Part shown: positions 6,839 through 14,698 of the stretch, piece after piece
Layout of the letters: every line of letters starts with the position of its first letter
Position numbering within the stretch: the first letter of the stretch is position 1
NCBI GenBank assembly: GCA_937995745.1
Contig: CALKIU010000032.1
Location: forward strand, 1 to 15,264
Direction of reading: 5' to 3'
DNA: 15,264 bases
From: an uncultured Bacillaceae bacterium
Lineage (GTDB): Bacteria > Bacillota > Bacilli > Bacillales > Cytobacillaceae
Notes under the pieces: model-generated
What the model saw: the letters and a program-made list of their open reading frames with translations, nothing else
What the model was told of the DNA's origin: nothing
Database searches by the model: none
Program-made: the position numbers and the translations under genes

Positions 6839-7285
6839 TCATTCCAAATTCGAAACGTACTCTCCGGCATACTTCTCTCTCAGCCGGGCAATCCCTTCCT
6901 TGCAAACGCCAAATTTCAACCAGGAACAGTTGCGGCAAAGGTAATCCAGATCGTCAGGGGATATTTCTTTCGCTATCAACCGGAGCAGATAGGATTTAGG
7001 GTAAGAGGCGCCTTCAATCAAACCGAGATGGGAAATGACCCGCAAATCCATAATCAAGACTTGTTCATTGGAGGCTTCATCCGCCAGGCATTTGTCCTCT
7101 CCTTTATTCGGACAGTATTGGCAGGCATCGTCCAATCCGGCAATCACCTGAATGGAAAAATCCTGTTCCTCGTCTCTGATTTTTTCGACAATTTTGCTAA
7201 ATTCTTTCACGAACCCCGAGCTGTAGCCCATTCCTTGAAAGCCTTGGGCACAAAGCAAATGATGCGCGCGAAGAACCATCGTCAT
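6839..7285 (-). CDS. DUF1284 family cysteine-rich protein
   Basis: A 148-residue soluble protein of the DUF1284 family, recognised from the N-terminal LRAHHLLCAQGFQGMGYS (residues 5-22). This contains the family's His-His-Leu-Leu-Cys signature. It has seven cysteines. Six form two sets with the same spacing, C-x2-C-x7-C: Cys55, 58, 66 and Cys117, 120, 128. Cys12 is the seventh. This strongly suggests bound metal, either an Fe-S cluster or zinc, but no biochemical role is known to me. There is no signal peptide or membrane segment. The ORF extends to 7303, but AGGAGG at 7293-7298 is 7 nt before the ATG at 7285, so that start is preferred. The gene is divergent from the L,D-transpeptidase and has its own terminator; no operon partner is evident. 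Confidence 0.85.
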   Translation of the reverse strand: MTMVLRAHHLLCAQGFQGMGYSSGFVKEFSKIVEKIRDEEQDFSIQVIAGLDDACQYCPNKGEDKCLADEASNEQVLIMDLRVISHLGLIEGASYPKSYLLRLIAKEISPDDLDYLCRNCSWLKFGVCKEGIARLREKYAGEYVSNLE

Positions 7286-7406
7286 ACTTATACCTCCTCG
7301 CATTGCGGCTTATTCTTCAAACAACACAGTCCGGCCGGATGCAAATCTATCTGAACGGCAACATAAAATGTACTGTTGCACGCAAAATCCACGGGAGGTG
7401 CCTGCT

Positions 7407-7901
7407 GTGATCCATACCGTCAAACACGGTGAGACATTATATCAAATTTCCAGAGATTACCGTGTGCCTTTGGCGTCCATCATCCAAGCGAATCCGGGAA
7501 TCAATCCTAATCTCCTTGCTCCGGGACAATCCATCGAAATCCCCGGTTATCCGGATCCGGACACCATACCTTACCGGATTGAAGTTTCCATTAATAATCG
7601 GCAATTAAAACTGTTCCGGAACAACGTCCTGCAAAAACAGTATCCCGTTGCCGTGGGAAGAATGCTCCATGACACACCTGTCGGCAGTTTCATCATCATC
7701 AACAAAGCGCCCAATCCCGGCGGACCGTACGGAACGATGTGGATGGGTCTTTCAAAAGAACATTACGGCATCCACGGCACCGATGATCCCTCTTCCATCG
7801 GCAAGGCCGTTTCCCGGGGCTGCATCCGCATGCACAACCGCGATGTAGAGGAGCTGGCCGGAATCGTTCCCGTCGGTACGAGAGTTTTTATCCACCCTTA
7901 A
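7407..7901 (+). CDS. ykuD: L,D-transpeptidase with N-terminal LysM domain (YkuD)
   Basis: A peptidoglycan cross-linking enzyme that forms 3-3 links through a catalytic cysteine. The 164 residues equal the length of B. subtilis YkuD and follow it closely. Residues 3-47 are a LysM wall-binding domain (VKHGETLYQISRDYRVP ... LLAPGQSIEIPG). Residues about 55-164 are the YkuD catalytic domain. The active-site signature is HYGIHGT then SRGCIRMHN, giving His123, Gly138, Cys139 and Arg141. The frame is open from 7368 (ATG), but GGAGG at 7394-7398 points to the GTG at 7407 as start, which also matches the homologue. There is no signal peptide, as in B. subtilis YkuD, which is a sporulation-associated protein. 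The next gene starts 395 bp downstream, so it is probably monocistronic. No convincing promoter was found. Confidence 0.93.
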   Translation: MIHTVKHGETLYQISRDYRVPLASIIQANPGINPNLLAPGQSIEIPGYPDPDTIPYRIEVSINNRQLKLFRNNVLQKQYPVAVGRMLHDTPVGSFIIINKAPNPGGPYGTMWMGLSKEHYGIHGTDDPSSIGKAVSRGCIRMHNRDVEELAGIVPVGTRVFIHP

Positions 7902-8296
7902 TTTCCCCTTCGGACCATTTCTGCACCCGCCGGCTCGGGTCCGCCGTATTTTTCCCAACAGGCGGGCCGCCCTGAATTTTTTGGCGCATGCTGATGAATG
8001 GTTGGCAACACATGGCTTTCATCATGTTTTTTATTTGCGAAAAAGGACTTCTTAATTATTTTTTCGACAAAACCTCCTGATACTCCTTCACGATCCCGGA
8101 CAAGAATCTGTCAGAAAAATGAACTTTTTCAGGGAAAAAGACCCGCGTCAGGTTGAATCCGGCTTCTTTTTGCAGTGACAAAAATGTACAACCAGAGGCG
8201 ACATTCTGTCCGGCCGCTCCTTTGCCGCATAACAGATCCAACTTGGCAAAAAATAATTTTGATCACATTTTCAAAAGCCATAAGGAGAGACTTCCC
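7902..8296. other. Intergenic region upstream of threonine dehydratase
   Basis: No secure gene. A weak hairpin (ACCCG at 7925-7929 with CGGGT at 7936-7940, then a T-rich stretch at 7947-7953) may terminate ykuD. A minus-strand reading frame at 8056-8241 ends in a coding-like stretch (VHFSDRFLSGIVKEYQEVL) but lacks a supported start. It might be the remnant of a lost gene. No T-box or leader-peptide attenuator is visible before ilvA, and no clear sigma-A promoter. Confidence 0.4.
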
Positions 8297-9496
8297 ATGT
8301 TTACTTTTCAAGATATCGTTCACGCCCGCGATATGATGCAGGGGATTGTCGAACAAACCCCTCTCATCCACTCCCAAACCTTCAGCAGTTTGGCAGAAAA
8401 TGAGGTTTTCCTAAAGCTTGAAAACTTGCAAAAAACGGGTTCCTTCAAAGTGCGCGGTTCATATAATAAAATTTATTCATTAAAAAAAGAAGAATTAAAA
8501 CACGGAGTTGTTGCCGCTTCCGCGGGCAATCACGCCCAAGGAGTCGCCTACGCCGGCTCGAGAATCGGAATCCCCTGCACCATCGTTATGCCGGAAGGGG
8601 CCCCGTTGAGCAAAATCGAAGCGACGAAGGGATACGGAGCGGATGTGGAACTGCGCGGAAAAGTGTTCGATGATGCCCTTGATTATGCTTTTTCCCTCAA
8701 GGAAGAATTGAGCGCCACTTTCATTCATCCTTTCGATGATGAAAAAGTCATTGCCGGACAAGGAACGGTCGGGCTGGAAATCCTTGAACAGCTTCCGGAA
8801 ACGGAAGTGATTGTCTCTCCGGTCGGCGGGGGAGGATTAATAGCAGGCATCGCCGCAGCCGTAAAAGAACGAAATCCCTCCGTCCAAATATACGGGGTGG
8901 AGGCAAAAGCCTGTCCGAGCATGGGCAAATCCCTCACTGAAAATAAAGTGTTAACCGTCGAATCCGAGCCGACGATGGCGGACGGAATCGCTGTCAAAAG
9001 ACCCGGCGAATTAACATTTCAACTCGTCCAAAAATATGTCGACGGCATGCTGGAAGTGGATGAAAGGGAGATTGCCCGGGCCATGCTTCTCCTTCTCGAA
9101 CGGAATAAATTGCTTGTCGAAGGCGCAGGCGCCGTTTCCCTGGCCGCTCTTCTGTCCGGCCGGTTCCCCGTCAAACGCAAAAAGACGGTGGCGGTTATCA
9201 GCGGCGGAAACGTCGATATCAGCTTTTTATCCAGAATAATTGAAAGGGGCATGTTCGAAACCGGGCGGTTCATGAACTTCGAAACGATCATCAAGGACAA
9301 GCCGGGCAACTTGGAAAAAGTCCTGGAAATTATCGCGGAACAACAGGGAAATGTAATGGATATTTCTTTGAGCCATATCGGAGACAACATCTATCCCAAT
9401 TACGCCAAATTATCCCTGACGATTGAAACGAGAAACCGGGACCATATCCGGGCCATTTTGGCCGCCCTTGAGCAAAAAGGATATTCACACCGCTGA
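8297..9496 (+). CDS. ilvA: Threonine ammonia-lyase (threonine dehydratase) with C-terminal ACT domain
   Basis: A PLP enzyme that converts L-threonine to 2-oxobutyrate and ammonia, either for isoleucine synthesis or threonine breakdown. The product has 399 residues. The fold-type II PLP domain covers about 1-320, with the Schiff-base lysine Lys51 in KTGSFKVRGS, substrate-binding SAGNHAQG at 75-82, and the phosphate-binding glycine loop PVGGGGLIAG at 175-184. Residues about 328-399 form one ACT regulatory domain (FETIIKDKPGNLEKVLEII). This is the medium, TdcB-like form with a single ACT domain, unlike B. subtilis IlvA, so tdcB is an alternative name. The frame is open from 8153, but AAGGAG at 8282-8287 sets the ATG at 8297 as start. 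The terminator at 9667-9694 lies 170 bp downstream. Biosynthetic and catabolic roles cannot be separated from sequence. It may work with BrnQ in branched-chain amino acid supply. Confidence 0.93.
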   Translation: MFTFQDIVHARDMMQGIVEQTPLIHSQTFSSLAENEVFLKLENLQKTGSFKVRGSYNKIYSLKKEELKHGVVAASAGNHAQGVAYAGSRIGIPCTIVMPEGAPLSKIEATKGYGADVELRGKVFDDALDYAFSLKEELSATFIHPFDDEKVIAGQGTVGLEILEQLPETEVIVSPVGGGGLIAGIAAAVKERNPSVQIYGVEAKACPSMGKSLTENKVLTVESEPTMADGIAVKRPGELTFQLVQKYVDGMLEVDEREIARAMLLLLERNKLLVEGAGAVSLAALLSGRFPVKRKKTVAVISGGNVDISFLSRIIERGMFETGRFMNFETIIKDKPGNLEKVLEIIAEQQGNVMDISLSHIGDNIYPNYAKLSLTIETRNRDHIRAILAALEQKGYSHR

Positions 9497-9666
9497 CGGC
9501 GCCGATTTTGTCCGCTCACGGGTCTGTTTACAGCCGGAGAACCGAAAACGCGGGAATCAGCGGAAACGAAAGGTTTGAAAAACGCCGTTATTTTAACTGC
9601 TCTTCCTATGTCCCGAACCGGCAACGGGAACCGGTGAAAAGGTCTTTTTTCCGTTTATTGCGGCTT

Positions 9667-9694
9667 CCCCGCCCTGAACCGGCGGGGCTTTTTT
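9667..9694 (+). terminator. Intrinsic terminator after threonine dehydratase
   Basis: A 7-bp all-G/C stem (CCCCGCC at 9667-9673 with GGCGGGG at 9681-9687) encloses a 7-nt loop and is followed by C and six T residues (9689-9694). It separates ilvA from the UvrC-like gene. The 170 bp between the ilvA stop and the hairpin hold no recognisable gene. Confidence 0.85.
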
Positions 9695-9743
9695 CTGCAA
9701 ACGGACTGCCCTCCCCATTTGCGCGGCCTCTATGGCAGTATAT

Positions 9744-9752
9744 TGATATAAT
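9744..9752 (+). promoter_or_regulatory. Extended -10 promoter of the UvrC-like gene
   Basis: TGATATAAT at 9744-9752 is a perfect extended -10 (TG-N-TATAAT). No good -35 is found at 16-18 nt, which extended -10 promoters tolerate. Transcription would begin near 9759, about 30 nt before the start codon. Confidence 0.55.
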
Positions 9753-9789
9753 GGTATCGTGGATTTTCAAACGGAGAGGAATGCAAGCG

Positions 9790-10866
9790 ATGAGTCTCGG
9801 CGATAAAATAAAACAACTTCCCGCAGCACCCGGGGTATATCTCATGAAAGACGGGCAAGGGGGCGTCCTTTATGTGGGAAAATCAAAAAATCTGAAGGCG
9901 AGGGTGCAATCGTATTTTCAATCGTCATCCAATCAATCCCCGAAAACGAAAAAGCTTGTCCGGCATCTAAAAGATTTTGACTGCATCCCCACGGATACGG
10001 AATTGGAAGCGCTCCTGCTTGAAAGCAAACTCATCAAAAAACTTAAGCCCCTCTACAACCGGATGCTGAAAAGACACAAAGCATATACTTACATCTTGAT
10101 TAAAAGGGAACAGGGGCTGCGCCGGATCAAAACCGCTTCCGCCGCCGACGATGATGGCCATTCCCTGTATTTCGGTCCTTTTTTCAACAAAAACCGGGTC
10201 GAAGAGACTCTCAGCGGGCTGAAACGGTTTTTAAGAATCGACTGCAATTCCCTCGCGGAAGATGCGCCGTGCTTAAACCATTCATTGGGATTGTGCCTCG
10301 GCCATTGCTTTCAAAAAGAGAAACGGGCGGAATACGAACGGATCATTGACCGAATCATCCGTCTCTTGCAAAAACAAGACGAAACCATTTTCCGCGACAT
10401 GGAAGAAGAAATGAAGCTGGCCTCAGCCCGGCTCGACTTTGAACGGGCCGCCGGACTGAAAAAGACGCTGGACTCTCTGCATTCCCTGGTGAAAAAAGAA
10501 GAGGTCGCCCGCTTCACGAGGGCAAACCATAAAATTGTCCTTGCGGAAGCGCTCGGAGAAGGCACGGTCAAGTTCTTTTTCATTCACCGGAACAAAATCG
10601 TCCTCAAGAAGAAAATCAACGTCCATCAGGCGGCCGGCGAACATTCTTTGGAAAAACTGGCCGCTCTCGCCGCGGACTGTTATGCCCAAAACATTCCCGC
10701 GCCCCCTTTTGTCAGAAAAGAAGAAATGGATCAATCGCAAATCATCTTCAACTATTTGCATCACGGGACTTGCAGCCACGCTTTTATTGAAGATGCCTGG
10801 CTCGCTCCGGAAAACAGGAAAACATTAAAAAAGCTCCTGGCCGTTCTTTTGCAAAAAGAAAAGTGA
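9790..10866 (+). CDS. UvrC-like GIY-YIG nuclease lacking the C-terminal RNase H-like half
   Basis: A probable DNA repair endonuclease equivalent to the N-terminal half of UvrC, the half that makes the 3' incision; compare E. coli Cho. The 358 residues contain four recognisable parts. The GIY-YIG domain at 12-90 has GVY at 15-17, YVG at 28-30, Arg38 and Glu78. A cysteine cluster, Cys152, Cys161, Cys169 and Cys173, keeps the C-x7-C-x3-C spacing of the UvrC [4Fe-4S] site. A UVR motif at about 207-232 (ARLDFERAAGLKKTLDSL) is the UvrB-contact helix pair. A C-terminal region at 248-358 ends before the RNase H-like and helix-hairpin-helix parts of UvrC. The frame is open upstream to 9508, but the ribosome binding site at 9773-9779 and the homology begin at the ATG at 9790. 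It has its own promoter and no repair gene beside it. Confidence 0.85.
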   Translation: MSLGDKIKQLPAAPGVYLMKDGQGGVLYVGKSKNLKARVQSYFQSSSNQSPKTKKLVRHLKDFDCIPTDTELEALLLESKLIKKLKPLYNRMLKRHKAYTYILIKREQGLRRIKTASAADDDGHSLYFGPFFNKNRVEETLSGLKRFLRIDCNSLAEDAPCLNHSLGLCLGHCFQKEKRAEYERIIDRIIRLLQKQDETIFRDMEEEMKLASARLDFERAAGLKKTLDSLHSLVKKEEVARFTRANHKIVLAEALGEGTVKFFFIHRNKIVLKKKINVHQAAGEHSLEKLAALAADCYAQNIPAPPFVRKEEMDQSQIIFNYLHHGTCSHAFIEDAWLAPENRKTLKKLLAVLLQKEK

Positions 10867-11041
10867 GCCCCCGCGATCCTCATGCACAAACGGCCGGCGG
10901 CCTCCCTGGCGCCGTTTCGAACCGTCTCCAAAAAAAAGCGGTGAAAACAAAACCGTTTTCCCGCTTGCTTCCATTTTCTTATCATATCATCTTTCCCGGC
11001 AGCATCATGGGGCCGGGTTGTAAAACACGTGCGACGGGGAA

Positions 11042-12316
11042 TCACACCGGTTGTTTTTCCGGCTCCAAGGCCCTTTTCAGCCAGTTTTTCCCTTCCACCA
11101 AACGGCTGACCATCATGGCACAGACGGTATTGCCCGTTGAATTCAGCAATGTGGCGGGCGCATCGATGATCGTGCTGATCACCGCGATGATCGGCAAAAC
11201 CTCCGGCGGAAAACCGAACACGGCCAGGATGAGCATCTCCCCGATCAAGCCGCCGCTCGGAATGGCTCCCATGACGGCCCCCACCAAAAACGAAACACCG
11301 ATGATGGCGAGAATGCTGGACAAGCTTGTCATGTCTTTACCGAACAAACTGAACAAGAAAACAATTTTTATCACGCCGCCAAAAACCGAGCCGTCTTTGT
11401 GAGTATTCGCCCCCAAAGGAATAATCGTTTCCGCGATATCTTTCGGCACGCCCATTTTCCGAACCGCCGCCAAGTTCACAGGAATGCAGGCCGCGCTGGA
11501 ACAGGTGGCAAGGGCCGTAACCGAGGGCGTAATGGCATTTTTCCAAAACACTTTGATGCCCGTCTTCCCGCCGGCAAAAAAAGCATATAAGGTGAAAAAC
11601 CCAAAATAATAGATGACCGTGAGCACAAGATAGAGGACAAACACCCGGGCGTAACCGCCGATGATTTGCGTCCCCAGCTCCCCGATGATGGCGGCAAAAT
11701 AACAACCGAGACCGATGGGTGCATAATACATAATAAACTGGACAACTTTCATCATGACCGCCGTCCCGGAAGAAAGCAGTTCGGCAAACGGCCTCCCTTT
11801 TTCGCCGCACATGGCTGCGGCCAAACCAACAAGCAAGGAAAAGACAATTAATTGCAGCATGTTGCTTTTCGACAATAATAAGGAAAAATCAGACACGGTG
11901 AACGTTTTTACCAATTGATCCAGCAGAGAAATGTCTTCCAACTCCGCTGTTTCGCCCGACTCCGCCATCAAAGCGGAAATTTTTCCCACATCCGCATCTT
12001 TGAGCGGGTCAACCATCAACGAACCGGCAATTCCCAACACGGCCGAAATCGCTGCTGTAATAAAAAAGACGACAAAAATGTTGAGCATGATTTTCCCGAG
12101 CCTTCTCATCCCGCTGATGTTGGCCACCGCGGACGAGATGCTGAAAAACACGAGGGGAACGATAATCATAAACATTAAATTCAAAAACAAGTCCCCGAAC
12201 GGTTTCACCACCGCCGCATCCGGGCCGAAAATAAATCCGAACGTTCCACCGATTAGGATGGCTCCCAGCAAAATAATCGTGAACCGGTAATTGGACAACG
12301 CTTTCAATTTACTCAT
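11042..12316 (-). CDS. SDF (dicarboxylate/amino acid:cation symporter) family transporter with altered ligand residues
   Basis: A membrane carrier of the DAACS/SDF family (GltPh, DctA, SstT relatives), 424 residues. The N-terminal scaffold helices are followed by the transport core. Hairpin 1 has TCSSAACIPVN at 271-281. The unwound TM7 motif reads NTHKDGS at 304-310 where GltPh has the NMDGT region. TM8 has DAPATLLNSTGN at 385-396. By motif alignment to GltPh, Asp394 (amino-group contact) is kept as Asp385. Arg397 (side-chain carboxylate contact) is Ala388, Asp405 (a Na+ ligand) is Asn396, and Met311 is Lys307. The substrate is therefore unlikely to be aspartate, glutamate or a C4-dicarboxylate, and coupling may be unusual. 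The start at 12316 has AAAAGGAG at 12327-12334, 10 nt upstream. A 19-bp palindrome overlaps a TATAAT upstream. No clear terminator follows. Confidence 0.85.
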   Translation of the reverse strand: MSKLKALSNYRFTIILLGAILIGGTFGFIFGPDAAVVKPFGDLFLNLMFMIIVPLVFFSISSAVANISGMRRLGKIMLNIFVVFFITAAISAVLGIAGSLMVDPLKDADVGKISALMAESGETAELEDISLLDQLVKTFTVSDFSLLLSKSNMLQLIVFSLLVGLAAAMCGEKGRPFAELLSSGTAVMMKVVQFIMYYAPIGLGCYFAAIIGELGTQIIGGYARVFVLYLVLTVIYYFGFFTLYAFFAGGKTGIKVFWKNAITPSVTALATCSSAACIPVNLAAVRKMGVPKDIAETIIPLGANTHKDGSVFGGVIKIVFLFSLFGKDMTSLSSILAIIGVSFLVGAVMGAIPSGGLIGEMLILAVFGFPPEVLPIIAVISTIIDAPATLLNSTGNTVCAMMVSRLVEGKNWLKRALEPEKQPV

Positions 12317-12778
12317 GATTTATTGGCTCCTTTTAACTGTAAGGATGGATACTGACATTTTTCACTTTTCCCCGCCCATATCGGCCGCGGATGAAAAAAC
12401 AAATTTTTTCTTTCCGGACAGGTTTTATCAAAAATTCAAAAATGCTTTACGATTTTATTATAGTAATAAAAGATTTCTCCTAAAAGAGAAAATTTACGCC
12501 TTTCCCTTCGTCTTACCGGGTTTTTGAAGAGACAGGCCCGGGGCAATAAACGGCGGCGGTCCCAAAAGCACTTAGAAGTCAACGTTGCTTTGGCAAAATG
12601 GGTCGTTTTGAAAAACACGGAATCCCCGCAAAAAGAGAATCTCTGTCTTCCAAAAACTCTCCCCACTTTCCCCCTTTTCCCTTTCCAAAACCAAGCTGCA
12701 AACTTTATGCCTTCTGAAAAAGGAGATAAAAGGGAGCCGCCCGTGCCAATGAACGGCATCCCATAAGCTACAAGCTCA
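12317..12778. other. Intergenic region between the SDF and DASS transporter genes
   Basis: Of the 462 bp, the part nearest the SDF gene holds its leader and the palindromic promoter region at 12453-12471. The rest (about 12490-12778) has open frames on both strands, but none has a ribosome binding site or recognisable protein. No terminator for the SDF or DASS genes was found here. Confidence 0.5.
12453..12471 (-). promoter_or_regulatory. Palindrome overlapping the putative -10 of the SDF transporter gene
   Basis: TTTTATTA at 12453-12460 and TAATAAAA at 12464-12471 form a perfect 8-bp inverted repeat around 3 nt. On the minus strand it contains TATAAT (12462-12457), a consensus -10. The -35 at the right distance is poor. 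A regulator bound here would block the promoter. The leader to the start codon would be about 135 nt. Confidence 0.4.
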
Positions 12779-14620
12779 TCAAAACGGATATATAAGAGGA
12801 ATAAGAAACACGATCAATATAAGCATGATAATCTGCAGCGGAACCCCGACTTTTATAAAATCCGTAAATTTATATTTTCCGGCTGTCATAACCAACACAT
12901 TTGTCGGCGAAGCGACCGGAGTGGAGAAAGACATGGCTGCCGCAATCGCAACGGCAATCATAAATGTATGCGGGCTTGCCCCCAAACTCAAGGCGGCATT
13001 GAGCGCAATCGGAGCGAACAAAACAGCCGTTGCCGTGTTGCTGATAAATTGTCCGATAATCATGACGCCTAGGCAAATCCCCGCCAAAATTCCCGTCGTT
13101 CCAAATGATCCAAAGAGGGAAATAATGGCGTCGGTGATAAACTCCGCTCCGCCCGATTTTTCCAGTGCCGTTGCCAACGGAAGCATACAAGCCATGAGAA
13201 CGATACTTTCCCAGTTGATCCGGCTGTAGGCATCTTCCATATTGCGCACGCAGCCGGTCAGAACCATGAGAACGGCGCATATTAACACGGTCAAAACAGC
13301 AGGAAACACTTCAAAAATCAATAGCAGCACCATTAAAAGCATGATGGCGCCCGCAATCGGCGCTTTTCCGCTCGCCGCCGCCATGCTGGCCATCTCTTTC
13401 GGCCGGCCGATAATCACTACATCACTCGATTCTTTTGCAAGCTGTTCAATATTTTCCCATGCTCCCTGAACGAGAAGCGCATCTCCGAGGTGAAGAGACT
13501 CAGAGGACATCCCTGCCAAAATGTATTTCCCTTTCCGGTTTATTCCAATGATATTTAAGTTATATTTTTCCCTGAACCGGATATCCTGAATCGTTTTGTC
13601 TATTAAAGCGGATGATGGGGTCAACAACGCTTCGGCCACCCCCATTTGCTTCGTAATCAGCTTTTCCTTTTCCGAGCGTTCCGGCAGATGCTCCAGTTGA
13701 AAATCTTTTACAAATTTCTCCACTTGTCCGGAGTCCCCTTGAATATAAAAAATATCGTCTTCCATGATAACGCTCTCTGGGCCTGCCATCTCACGATACG
13801 TGACAGGCAGAAGGTTTCTTTTTTCTCCGGTCTTTCTTTCAATCTGGAGGACACAAATTTGATATTTGGCTGGCAGTTTTATTTCGGACAACTTTTTCCC
13901 GGCCGCGGGTGAACCGGCGGGAACCCGGACACAATGAAGATGTTCATCCAACAAGTAATTTTCCAAAAGCTCGTGCGGGGGTGTTTTCTTCCTTTTCAGG
14001 ACTGTCTTTGCATCCCCTTTGGGCAGCAGAATATTTCTGACCAGATACATATAAGCCACTCCGACGAGCACACAGGCAACGCCGATCGGTGTGATTTGAA
14101 AAAAAGACAACTGCTTGAAACCATGATCAACAAGGGCTTGGCTGACAATCAAATTGGGGGGAGAGGCAATGAGTGTCAACGTCCCTGACAAATTGGCCGC
14201 ATATGTCAGAGGGATCAAATATTTTGCCGGGCTCGTTTTCAGACTCATCGCCATGCTCAACACAACCGGCAACATCAGGGCGATGGTGGCCGTATTGCTC
14301 ATAAACGCGCCGACAGATGCAACAATCAGCATCAGCATCACAAGAAGGCGGTTTTCGCTCTCCCCTGACAAACGCACAAGAAGATCGCCGGCCTTCCGGG
14401 CCAGCCCCGTCTGAAAAATCCCCGCTCCAACCACGAACAAACCGGCAAACATGATCACGACCGGATTGGAAAAACCCGCCAATGCTTCGGAAGGCTCGAG
14501 TATTCCGGTCAGCATCAGAGCCAGCAAAGCAAAAATACTGACAAGATCGGAGCGGAACCGATTGCTGACAAACAGAACAATGGTTGCGCCAAGAATGATT
14601 AAAGTCCATGCAAGCTGCAT
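12779..14620 (-). CDS. SLC13/DASS family transporter with two RCK_C (TrkA_C) domains
   Basis: A membrane carrier for an anion (sulfate, dicarboxylate or similar) of the divalent anion:Na+ symporter superfamily, 613 residues. The architecture resembles E. coli YfbS and algal SAC1-type proteins: an N-terminal membrane half (1-205), two cytoplasmic RCK_C domains (about 220-308 and 325-405), and a C-terminal membrane half (415-613). Each membrane half holds the family's SNT anion/Na+ site motif, in FMSNTATIALMLP (Ser108-Thr110) and FISNTATAVLFAP (Ser527-Thr529). Each also has an ASP-P/T-N motif (ASPPNLIVS and ASPTNVLVM). The longest ORF begins at 14653. The ATG at 14620 is preferred because AGAGGA (14631-14636) precedes it and the first helix begins at once; the ATG at 14641 is less well supported. 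A promoter lies at 14734-14762. The substrate is unresolved. Confidence 0.88.
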   Translation of the reverse strand: MQLAWTLIILGATIVLFVSNRFRSDLVSIFALLALMLTGILEPSEALAGFSNPVVIMFAGLFVVGAGIFQTGLARKAGDLLVRLSGESENRLLVMLMLIVASVGAFMSNTATIALMLPVVLSMAMSLKTSPAKYLIPLTYAANLSGTLTLIASPPNLIVSQALVDHGFKQLSFFQITPIGVACVLVGVAYMYLVRNILLPKGDAKTVLKRKKTPPHELLENYLLDEHLHCVRVPAGSPAAGKKLSEIKLPAKYQICVLQIERKTGEKRNLLPVTYREMAGPESVIMEDDIFYIQGDSGQVEKFVKDFQLEHLPERSEKEKLITKQMGVAEALLTPSSALIDKTIQDIRFREKYNLNIIGINRKGKYILAGMSSESLHLGDALLVQGAWENIEQLAKESSDVVIIGRPKEMASMAAASGKAPIAGAIMLLMVLLLIFEVFPAVLTVLICAVLMVLTGCVRNMEDAYSRINWESIVLMACMLPLATALEKSGGAEFITDAIISLFGSFGTTGILAGICLGVMIIGQFISNTATAVLFAPIALNAALSLGASPHTFMIAVAIAAAMSFSTPVASPTNVLVMTAGKYKFTDFIKVGVPLQIIMLILIVFLIPLIYPF

Positions 14621-14698
14621 AAGGCTACAGTCCTCTCTCATCGAATGTTCCATAATACCTGATGGAAAACACCGCTATCAAAAACTTTTCTAAAAAAG

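Noticed and set aside
7358..7379. Sigma-K type promoter (CATAAAATG) or GCAACA/TGTTGC operator before ykuD
   Set aside because: The -10 is imperfect and no -35 AC element sits at the right distance; the 6-bp inverted repeat alone is weak.
7925..7953. Hairpin ACCCG/CGGGT followed by a T-rich stretch as a firm ykuD terminator
   Set aside because: The stem is only 5 bp and is separated from the T run by CCGCCG; it is mentioned only as a weak possibility.
6115..8296. T-box riboswitch or leader-peptide attenuator before brnQ or ilvA
   Set aside because: No AGGGTGG-type T-box, ACCGCG complement or run of regulatory codons could be found in either upstream region.
10888..11017. Hairpins AAACGGC/GCCGTTT (10888-10917) and CCCGGC/GCCGGG (10995-11017) as terminators between the convergent UvrC-like and SDF genes
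   Set aside because: Neither is followed by a useful T run on either strand, so terminator function is not supported.
12436..12766. Overlapping open frames on both strands of about 80-107 codons
   Set aside because: No ribosome binding site, no recognisable domain, odd composition and mutual overlap.
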